Source of the DNA: JBHEMT01 sp046262435
GTDB taxonomy: Bacteria; Chloroflexota; Dormibacteria; Aeolococcales; Aeolococcaceae
Length of the DNA: 37,647 nt
Reading direction: 5' to 3'
Assembly: GCA_046262435.1 (NCBI GenBank)
Contig: JBHEMT010000137.1
Span: 1 to 37,647, forward strand
Shown here: positions 32,118 to 37,647 of the stretch, piece by piece
Position numbering within the stretch: the stretch's first letter is position 1
How the letters are laid out: each line of letters starts with the position of its first letter
Notes under the pieces: model-generated
Seen by the model: only the letters and a program-made list of their open reading frames with translations
Databases searched by the model: none
What the model was told of the DNA's origin: nothing
Position numbers and translations under genes: made by a program

Positions 32118-32408
32118 TCAGACGGCCGGACGATCCCCACTGGCCAGCGGGTCCACCGGAGCGCCCGGAGCGGCTGCCTGGGGCGCCTGGGCGCCACCAG
32201 GAAGGTTGGGCGGAGCAACCGTCTGAGCATCGTGACTCGGTGGCGACTGGGTGGTGCTGTTGTGCACCTCGCTCACCCCGACCTTGAACTCGCGGATCGC
32301 GCGACCCAGACCGCTGCCGATTTCGGGCAGCCGCTTGGGACCGAAGATGATCAGGCCGATCCCCAGCAGAAGAATGATCAGGAGCAGGTGGCCGCCGGAA
32401 AAACCCAT
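32118..32408 (-). CDS. tatA: Twin-arginine translocase subunit TatA
   Basis: TatA forms the protein-conducting assembly of the Tat pathway. The 96-residue protein has a short hydrophobic helix (about 7-21), the FGPKRLPEIGSGLGRAIREF hinge and amphipathic helix (22-41), and a Pro/Ala-rich tail. This is complete and of normal length. AGGAGG lies 10 bases before the ATG at 32408. It has its own promoter and precedes tatC. With no TatB here, TatA may serve both roles, as in many Gram-positive systems. Confidence 0.96.
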   Translation of the reverse strand: MGFSGGHLLLIILLLGIGLIIFGPKRLPEIGSGLGRAIREFKVGVSEVHNSTTQSPPSHDAQTVAPPNLPGGAQAPQAAAPGAPVDPLASGDRPAV

Positions 32409-32463
32409 CGAGGACTGGCCTCCTGTCGCCTGATGCCCGGGGCGCCGGGCGGAACTGCAATCG

Positions 32464-32493
32464 AGTCTAGCACCGGGTCGCCGGCGCTTCCAA
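32464..32493 (-). promoter_or_regulatory. Housekeeping-type promoter of tatA-tatC
   Basis: TTGGAA (-35, 32488-32493) and TAGACT (-10, 32464-32469, preceded by TGC) are 18 bases apart on the minus strand. Transcription would start near 32457, leaving a leader of about 50 bases with a ribosome-binding site. It lies in the 105-base gap after hemL. Confidence 0.6.
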
Positions 32494-32513
32494 AACGACC
32501 GCTCGCGCGCTGC

Positions 32514-33830
32514 TCAGTCCTGAAGCGCCAAGGGTCGGCGCAGCCCTGCGGTGAACCCGTCGACAACCCGCTCCAGGTCGGCGTCGCTGTGCGCTGTGCT
32601 GAGAAAGGCCGCCTCGAACTGGGATGGCGCCCAGAAAACACCGCCCGCTAGCCACGCGGCGTGGACGCTGCGAAAGCAAGCGCCATCGGCGAGGCGCGCC
32701 TCGGCGTAGTCGCGCACCCGCTCCACGCCGAGGAAGGGAGTGAGCATGCTGCCCACCCGGTTGAGCGCCACCGCCACCCCGGCGCCGGCCGCGGCCGCGC
32801 CAAGGCCAGTCGCGAGCGACGCGCCGAGCCGCTCGAGCCGCGTGTAGGCGTCGCCGGTGCGCAGGCTGTCGAGCGCGGCACACCCAGCGGCCATCGCCAG
32901 GGGGTTGCCGCTCAGGGTGCCCGCCTGGTAGATCGGGCCGCTTGGCGCGACCTGCTCCATCAGCTCCCGCCGCCCCCCGTATGCGCCCACCGGCAGGCCG
33001 CCACCGATGACCTTGCCGAGGCAGGTCAGGTCGGGCCGCACATCGTAGAGCTCCTGGGCCCCCCCGTAGGCAACCCGGAAACCGGTCATCACCTCGTCGA
33101 AGACGAGCAGCGCGCCGTGCGCCGCGGTGAGCTCGCGCAACCCGGCGAGATACCCGGGCTCCGGCGGCACGCAGCCCATGTTGCCCGCCACCGGCTCGAC
33201 AATCACCGCGGCAATATCGGCGCCGGATTGGGCAAACAGGGCGCGTATCACCTCCAGATCGTTGTACGGCACCACGCTGGTGTCACGGGTGGCGCCGGCC
33301 GGCACTCCCGGGGAGCCGGGAATGCCCAGGGTGGCCACCCCGCTCCCCGCCTCCACGAGAAGCAGGTCGGCGTGGCCGTGATATCCGCCGGCGCACTTGA
33401 CGATGCGGTCACGCCCGGTGGCACCGCGGGCGAGTCGCAACGCCGACATTGTTGCCTCGGTCCCGCTGTTGACGAAGCGGACCATCTCCACCGAGGGAAT
33501 GGCATCGACCACCCGCTGGGCGAGCTCCACCTCGAGCTCGGTGGGGCCCCCGAAGGCGGTGCCGCTCTCCAGCTGCCGGCGCAGCGCCTCAACCACCGCG
33601 GGCGGGTTGTGGCCGAGGATGTGCGGCCCGTAGGCCAGGACGCAGTCGACGAACTCGCGGCCGTCGGCGTCGCGCAGGTGAGCGCCGGCCGCCGCCACGA
33701 ACACGGGCGGCGCCCCGTCGACCGCCCGGAAGGCGCGCACCGGGCTGTTGACCCCACCGGGCATCAGCTGGCGGGCGCGGGCCATCACCGCGGCAGAACG
33801 CTCTCCCCCGCCACCGACGGGCCGGCTCAC
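32514..33830 (-). CDS. hemL: Glutamate-1-semialdehyde 2,1-aminomutase
   Basis: HemL makes 5-aminolevulinate, the first heme precursor of the C5 pathway, using PLP. The 438-residue class III aminotransferase has PGGVNSPVRAF (24-34), FVNSGTEATMSALRLAR, YHGHADLLL, VFDEVMTGFR and the PLP lysine in CLGKVIGGGLPVGAYGG. TLSGNPLAMAAG completes the family pattern. The GTG at 33830 overlaps the cyclophilin gene stop as GTGA. hemA (glutamyl-tRNA reductase) is not in the window and may lie before hemC, past the right edge. Confidence 0.96.
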   Translation of the reverse strand: MSRPVGGGGERSAAVMARARQLMPGGVNSPVRAFRAVDGAPPVFVAAAGAHLRDADGREFVDCVLAYGPHILGHNPPAVVEALRRQLESGTAFGGPTELEVELAQRVVDAIPSVEMVRFVNSGTEATMSALRLARGATGRDRIVKCAGGYHGHADLLLVEAGSGVATLGIPGSPGVPAGATRDTSVVPYNDLEVIRALFAQSGADIAAVIVEPVAGNMGCVPPEPGYLAGLRELTAAHGALLVFDEVMTGFRVAYGGAQELYDVRPDLTCLGKVIGGGLPVGAYGGRRELMEQVAPSGPIYQAGTLSGNPLAMAAGCAALDSLRTGDAYTRLERLGASLATGLGAAAAGAGVAVALNRVGSMLTPFLGVERVRDYAEARLADGACFRSVHAAWLAGGVFWAPSQFEAAFLSTAHSDADLERVVDGFTAGLRRPLALQD

Positions 33831-34495
33831 TGCTCCTCGCGGACCACGATGTGCTGGATCACATCACCCTTGACGATCTGCTTGGCCACGCCAAGCCCGC
33901 TCTGCACCCTGCCGAACAGGTTGTACTGGGGTGGCAGAGGGGCGCAGCCCTCGCCGATGCAGATGAAGAACTGCGAGCCATTGGTGTCGGGGCCGGAGTT
34001 GGCCATGGCGATCACGCCCACTCCGTACGCCTGGTGCACCGGCTCGTCCATGAAGCTGAAACCCGGCCCGCCGGTCCCGTCGCCCTTGGGGTCACCACCC
34101 TGAATGACGAAGTTGGGTTCCACCCGGTGGAAGGTGAGCCCGTCATAGAAGTGGTTGCGCGCCAGGGTGGTGATCACCCCGACGGTGTGCGGCGCCAGGG
34201 CGGGGTCGAGACAGACCACGATGTCGCCCTTGGCCGTGGTGATGGTCAGCTCATAGAGTTTGCCGAAGTCGCCGACCGTGGCGGGCGCGCTCGCATAGGC
34301 GTGCGGGTCCGCGGGGGGACTCTGCGGCGCAAGCACGTCACCGAAGTGGTGCTTCGAGCAGTCGGCAAATGGCACCGCCCCAGCGGGCCCGCTCGCGGTT
34401 GGGGTGCTTGTCGGCGTGGGCGGCGGCGTGCTGCTGCCGCACGCCACCAGCAGCAGCGCCACAGCACCGGACCCGAGCCACGTCGTCCTGATCAC
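33827..34495 (-). CDS. Cyclophilin-type peptidyl-prolyl isomerase lipoprotein
   Basis: This 222-residue extracytoplasmic proline isomerase has a signal peptide with a lipobox (LLLVAC, Cys19), a Pro/Thr-rich linker and a cyclophilin domain from about residue 80. FHRVEPNFVIQGGDP holds the catalytic arginine and glutamine, and NGSQFFIC and PPQYNLFG follow. Four further cysteines (46, 95, 179, 184) have the same spacing as in the neighbouring paralogue, so disulfides are likely. A PFADC segment before the domain is shared by both. The start at 34495 is GTG, with GGGGGA upstream. It overlaps hemL and lies 99 bases after its paralogue. Confidence 0.92.
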   Translation of the reverse strand: MIRTTWLGSGAVALLLVACGSSTPPPTPTSTPTASGPAGAVPFADCSKHHFGDVLAPQSPPADPHAYASAPATVGDFGKLYELTITTAKGDIVVCLDPALAPHTVGVITTLARNHFYDGLTFHRVEPNFVIQGGDPKGDGTGGPGFSFMDEPVHQAYGVGVIAMANSGPDTNGSQFFICIGEGCAPLPPQYNLFGRVQSGLGVAKQIVKGDVIQHIVVREEQ

Positions 34496-34594
34496 CCGCG
34501 CATTCCCCCGCTGATGCCGCTCACGCAGGCGCCACGATTGGTCCCGCCGGAGTGACTGCTGTTCACCGATCGCCTCTGTCCTGCACCGCTGCCG

Positions 34595-35353
34595 CTATTG
34601 CTGCTCACGAATGACCACCGTCTGGATCACATCGCCCTTGACAATCCGCTTGGCGACGTCGAGCCCGCTCGCCACCTTGCCGAACAGGTTGTACTTCGGC
34701 GGCAGCGAGGCGCACTGGGGGCCGATACAGACGTAGAACTGCGACCCGTTGGTATTCGGACCGCTGTTGGCCATCGCCACCGCGCCGTCCACATACCGCT
34801 GCCGCACCGGCTCGTCGGCGAACTGGAAACCGGGACCGCCGGTGCCGTCGCCCTTGGGGTCGCCGCCCTGGATGACGAAGTTGGGCTCGACCCGGTGGAA
34901 GGTGAGACCGTCATAGAAGTGGTTGCGCGCCAGGGTGACGATGACGTTGACGGTGAGGGGGGCCAGGCTGGGCTGCAGGCAGAGGACAATCGGGCCGCGC
35001 GCCGTCGTCACCGTCGCCTGGAACAGGTGCCCCGTGTTGATCGACATCGCGGGCGCGGCGGCGTAGGCGTGCACCGAGGGGGGCGGGTTCAGCGGCTGCA
35101 GCGCCGCACCAAAGGTGGCTCCGGTGCAGTCAGCGAAGGGGATCGGAGCTGCCGCGGACACTGTGGGGCTGGGCAGGGTGGCGACCTCCGAGGGGGCTTG
35201 GGTGGGCACCGCCACCGCGACCGGGACGCCGGGGCCATTCACCCGGTTGATCGCCACCGCCCCGGCGACAAGGGCAATCAGCAACACCAGGCCCAGAGCG
35301 AGGACGGCGGCCAGGCGTTCGCGGGACAGCGCAGCCGGGTCGGCGTCGCTCAT
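34595..35353 (-). CDS. Membrane-anchored cyclophilin-type peptidyl-prolyl isomerase
   Basis: This 252-residue protein is a tandem paralogue of the adjacent lipoprotein. It has one N-terminal membrane helix (about 14-36) in place of the lipobox, then a Pro/Thr linker, the IPFADC segment and the cyclophilin domain (about 110-252). FHRVEPNFVIQGGDPKGDG is identical to the neighbour. Cysteines 76, 125, 209 and 214 keep the spacing of 49, 84 and 5 residues seen in the other copy. The ATG at 35353 lies 3 bases after the hemB stop, so it belongs to the heme operon. Its client proteins are unknown. Confidence 0.92.
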   Translation of the reverse strand: MSDADPAALSRERLAAVLALGLVLLIALVAGAVAINRVNGPGVPVAVAVPTQAPSEVATLPSPTVSAAAPIPFADCTGATFGAALQPLNPPPSVHAYAAAPAMSINTGHLFQATVTTARGPIVLCLQPSLAPLTVNVIVTLARNHFYDGLTFHRVEPNFVIQGGDPKGDGTGGPGFQFADEPVRQRYVDGAVAMANSGPNTNGSQFYVCIGPQCASLPPKYNLFGKVASGLDVAKRIVKGDVIQTVVIREQQ

Positions 35354-35356
35354 CGG

Positions 35357-36343
35357 TCAGTCACCCTCGGCCAGCCAGCCCGCGGCATCGCGAGCGTGGT
35401 AGGAGATCACCAGGTCAGCGCCGGCCCGCCGGACCGAGGTGAGCGACTCGAGCACCGCGGCGCGGCGGTCGAAGGCACCCGCACTGGCTGCCGCCTCGAG
35501 CATGGCGTACTCGCCACTCACGCAGTAGGCCGCCAGGGGCAGGTCGGTGGCCTGGCGCACGTCGCTGACCACATCCAGGCAGGTCAGCGCCGGCTTGACC
35601 ATCACCATGTCGGCGCCCTCGTCGATGTCGAGCAGCGTCTCGCGAAGCGCCTCGCGACCGTTGGCGACATCCATCTGGTAGGCGCGTCGGTCTCCCTCGC
35701 GGGGGGCACAGTCGGCGGCCTCGCGGAAGGGCCCGTACATGACGCTGGCGAACTTGGCGCTGTAGGCGAGGATCGCCGTGTCCACGAAGCCACTTTCATC
35801 AAGGGCCTGGCGGATTGCCGCCACCTGCCCGTCCATCATCCCGCTGGGGGCGACGACGTCGGCACCGGCGCCGGCCTGGGCGACCGCAATCCGACCATAG
35901 AGGTCAAGGGTGGCGTCGTTGTCCACCGAGCCGTCGGAACGAAGAACGCCGCAGTGGCCATGGTCGGTGTACTCGTCGAGGCAGAGGTCGGCAATGATCA
36001 CCGCGCTGTCGCCGTGCTCGTGGCGAAGTCGCTGGATGGCGGTCTGCACCACTCCGCGTTCCGCCCACGCCTGCGAGCCCTGCGCGTCCTTCTCCGCGGG
36101 GATGCCGAACAGCAGCACCGCCGCACACCCCTTCGCCAGGGCATCGCCCGTTGCGGCGAGCAGCGAGTCGTGCGTCTCCTGGGCGACGCCGGGCATCAGG
36201 GCCACCGGCACCGGCGCATCGATGCCCTCGCGCACAAAGGCCGGGTAGATCAGGTCGTCAGGCCGCAGCCGGGTCTCCCGGACCATCCGCCGAAGCGCCG
36301 CGGTGCGCCGCAACCGGCGTGGACGGTCAACGGGAAAGGGCAT
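35357..36343 (-). CDS. hemB: Delta-aminolevulinic acid dehydratase (porphobilinogen synthase)
   Basis: HemB joins two 5-aminolevulinates into porphobilinogen. The 328-residue barrel has both active-site lysines, in AYSAKFASVMYGPFR and DMVMVKPAL. The metal site reads DLCLDEYTDHGHCG: a cysteine and an aspartate replace the CxC pair of fully zinc-dependent enzymes, and the HGHCG cysteine is kept, a mixed form. The C-terminal PLAAYCVSGEYAML is normal. The ATG at 36343 lies 6 bases after hemD. It sits third in hemC-hemD-hemB. Confidence 0.97.
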   Translation of the reverse strand: MPFPVDRPRRLRRTAALRRMVRETRLRPDDLIYPAFVREGIDAPVPVALMPGVAQETHDSLLAATGDALAKGCAAVLLFGIPAEKDAQGSQAWAERGVVQTAIQRLRHEHGDSAVIIADLCLDEYTDHGHCGVLRSDGSVDNDATLDLYGRIAVAQAGAGADVVAPSGMMDGQVAAIRQALDESGFVDTAILAYSAKFASVMYGPFREAADCAPREGDRRAYQMDVANGREALRETLLDIDEGADMVMVKPALTCLDVVSDVRQATDLPLAAYCVSGEYAMLEAAASAGAFDRRAAVLESLTSVRRAGADLVISYHARDAAGWLAEGD

Positions 36344-36349
36344 GGCGGG

Positions 36350-37138
36350 TCAGGGTAGCGGCTCACGAGTGAGCCCGGCGACGACCGCGCGCACCACCGC
36401 CGCGGGGTCGGTGGCCCGGGCCATGACCGGCCGCGGCAGGTGGGCACGCCGTGCGGCGTCGGCTGTCACCGGGCCGACACAGACGGGAACGGCTGCGGCC
36501 GGGTAGGGGCGCCTGCCCAGGGCCTCGAGCAGGTGCGCAAGAGCCGAGCCGCTGTAGAGAACGATGGCCGCGGGCTCGGCCACCTCGAGACACTGGGCGA
36601 GCTGTGCGGCTGCCTGCGCCGGGAGTGCGGTTCGATAGACGGCCTGGAGCTCCACCAGCGCCCCCGCGGCGCGGAGCCGCTCGGGGAGCACGTCGCGACC
36701 CGCGGCCGCACGCGGGAACCAGACCCGGGCACCCGACACCCCGTCCTCCACCAGCGCCTGGGCTGCGGCTGCTGCGTCGGCGCGAGCGGGCACGACGTCC
36801 ACCGGCAGGCCGGCGGCGGCGAGCGCGGCGGCGGTGGCCGGCCCCACCGCGAGCACGCGGGTGTGCTCGGGCAGGCCGCCGGCCGCGGTTACGCCCGGCG
36901 CGATCACCGCCACGGTGGTGGCGCTGGTCAGGACCAACCATCGTCGCCCATGGTGGGCGGCGAGCCGCTCACAGGCACCGCGCACCGCCGCGTCATCGAC
37001 GAGGACCACATGTTCGATGAGCGCGACATGGACGACGTCGGCGCCGGCCTCGTGGAGCGCGGTGATCACCGGCTGCGCCTGGTCGGGAGCCCGGGTCACG
37101 AGCACCCGGCGGCCGTGGAGCGGCCGCTCGGGGGTCAT
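36350..37138 (-). CDS. hemD: Uroporphyrinogen-III synthase
   Basis: HemD closes and inverts ring D of hydroxymethylbilane. The 262-residue protein shows the weakly conserved two-domain HemD pattern: RRVLVTRAPDQAQPV at the start, WLVLTSATTV near residue 67, RVLAVGPATAAAL, then VWFPRAAAGRDVLPERL, LQAVYRT and IVLYSGSALAHLLEAL. The ATG at 37138 overlaps the hemC stop as ATGA. Position between hemC and hemB supports the assignment. It is not fused to a methyltransferase domain. Confidence 0.93.
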   Translation of the reverse strand: MTPERPLHGRRVLVTRAPDQAQPVITALHEAGADVVHVALIEHVVLVDDAAVRGACERLAAHHGRRWLVLTSATTVAVIAPGVTAAGGLPEHTRVLAVGPATAAALAAAGLPVDVVPARADAAAAAQALVEDGVSGARVWFPRAAAGRDVLPERLRAAGALVELQAVYRTALPAQAAAQLAQCLEVAEPAAIVLYSGSALAHLLEALGRRPYPAAAVPVCVGPVTADAARRAHLPRPVMARATDPAAVVRAVVAGLTREPLP

Positions 37139-37647
37139 CGCAGCCGCTCGGCCAGCTCGGCGCCGAGCGCCTCGGCCTGCTCGGGCCGCCCGCGCACCTC
37201 CGCCCGGCGCACCTCGCCGCTGCCCACCCCCAGCGCGCCCGACAGCACCAGCTCGGCGCCCTCCGGCCTGGCCCAGGCACCGAGGGGAAGCAGACAGCCA
37301 CCACCCAGATGCCGCAGCACAGAACGCTCAGCGGCCAGCGCCGTGGCACTGGCCGGGTCCTGAGCACGGGCGCAGAGGTCGGCCGCGATGGAGCCGCACA
37401 TCGCCTCGATGCCGACGATCCCCTGGGCGGGCGCGGGGACGAAGTGGCGTGGGTCGAGGCGCTCGCTCACCTGGTCGCCGAGGCCGAGCCGGTCCATCCC
37501 GGCCGCCGCCACGAGCAGCGCGTCCACCGCACCGGCGGCGAGCTTTCGCAGCCGGGTGTCGACGTTGCCGCGCATGGCCACCACCCGCAGGTCGGCGCGG
37601 ACGTCGTGAACCAGGGCGGCGCGGCGGGGCGAGCTGGTGGCGACCGT
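37135..37647 (-). CDS. hemC: Hydroxymethylbilane synthase (5' end outside window)
   Basis: HemC polymerises four porphobilinogens. Only the last 170 residues are in the window; the frame is open to the right edge. They begin TVATSSPRR, the usual GTSSxRR block. MRGNVDTRLRKL follows, then LVAAAGMDRLGL, PAPAQGIVGIE and the dipyrromethane-binding cysteine in HLGGGCLLPLGAWA. Its stop overlaps the hemD start. It is the first visible gene of the heme operon, with hemA perhaps further upstream. Confidence 0.96.
   Translation of the reverse strand, partial: TVATSSPRRAALVHDVRADLRVVAMRGNVDTRLRKLAAGAVDALLVAAAGMDRLGLGDQVSERLDPRHFVPAPAQGIVGIEAMCGSIAADLCARAQDPASATALAAERSVLRHLGGGCLLPLGAWARPEGAELVLSGALGVGSGEVRRAEVRGRPEQAEALGAELAERLR

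Noticed and set aside
30393..32651. Very long plus-strand open frame (752 codons) antisense to the RES/Xre genes, tatC and tatA
   Set aside because: Gln/His/Gly/Arg-rich with no domain. It mirrors third-position GC bias of the well-identified genes on the other strand.
34598..36358. Plus-strand open frame of 586 codons antisense to the second cyclophilin and hemB
   Set aside because: No motif. The opposite strand encodes two unambiguous enzymes.

Overview
The window reads as one contiguous stretch of chromosome from a very GC-rich bacterium. Genes are packed end to end with 4-base ATGA/GTGA overlaps, and no gap without a gene exceeds about 150 bases. I see no tRNA, rRNA, CRISPR array, insertion sequence or prophage. 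A menaquinone prenyltransferase, a CysO-like sulfur carrier, a two-gene TatA/TatC system, a PucR-type regulator and apparent leaderless promoters suggest an actinobacterium or a related terrabacterial lineage such as Dormibacterota/Chloroflexota. The sequence alone does not settle the phylum.

Left part (1-12308, all minus strand). Read in the direction of transcription, this runs: CysO-like sulfur carrier, mnmA (tRNA 2-thiolation), a small unknown membrane protein, nuoJ-K-L-M-N (complex I membrane arm), a membrane-anchored thioredoxin-fold protein, an HX4D acyltransferase, a GT4 glycosyltransferase, and an ABC exporter ATPase with its permease, which is cut by the window edge. By eye, the Nuo subunits have lost most of the charged membrane residues used for proton translocation in known complex I, and NuoM carries a PGQG[L/V] repeat. 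This is the most unusual thing in the window.

Middle part (12364-25964, mixed strands). It holds a NUDIX hydrolase divergent from an Fpg/Nei glycosylase, then a pyridoxamine-oxidase-fold protein coupled to menA. Next come an EF-G-2-like GTPase and trpC-F-B-A, with trpE, trpG and trpD absent. These are followed by an aminotransferase/acylphosphatase pair, a GNAT acetyltransferase, and a ferritin-like diiron protein divergent from a PucR-like regulator. At least six genes here have a -10-like hexamer exactly 6 bases before the start codon, which suggests leaderless mRNAs.

Right part (26027-37647, all minus strand). It contains trxB with a PduO-type cobalamin adenosyltransferase. Then come rph, rdgB and an anchored trypsin-like protease, preceded by a RES/Xre toxin-antitoxin pair with a clear operator. 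The tatA/tatC pair has its own promoter. Last is a heme operon, hemC-hemD-hemB-(two cyclophilins)-hemL, whose hemC runs off the right edge. Menaquinone, heme, Tat and Nuo genes together point to a respiring cell with an active extracytoplasmic redox and folding machinery.
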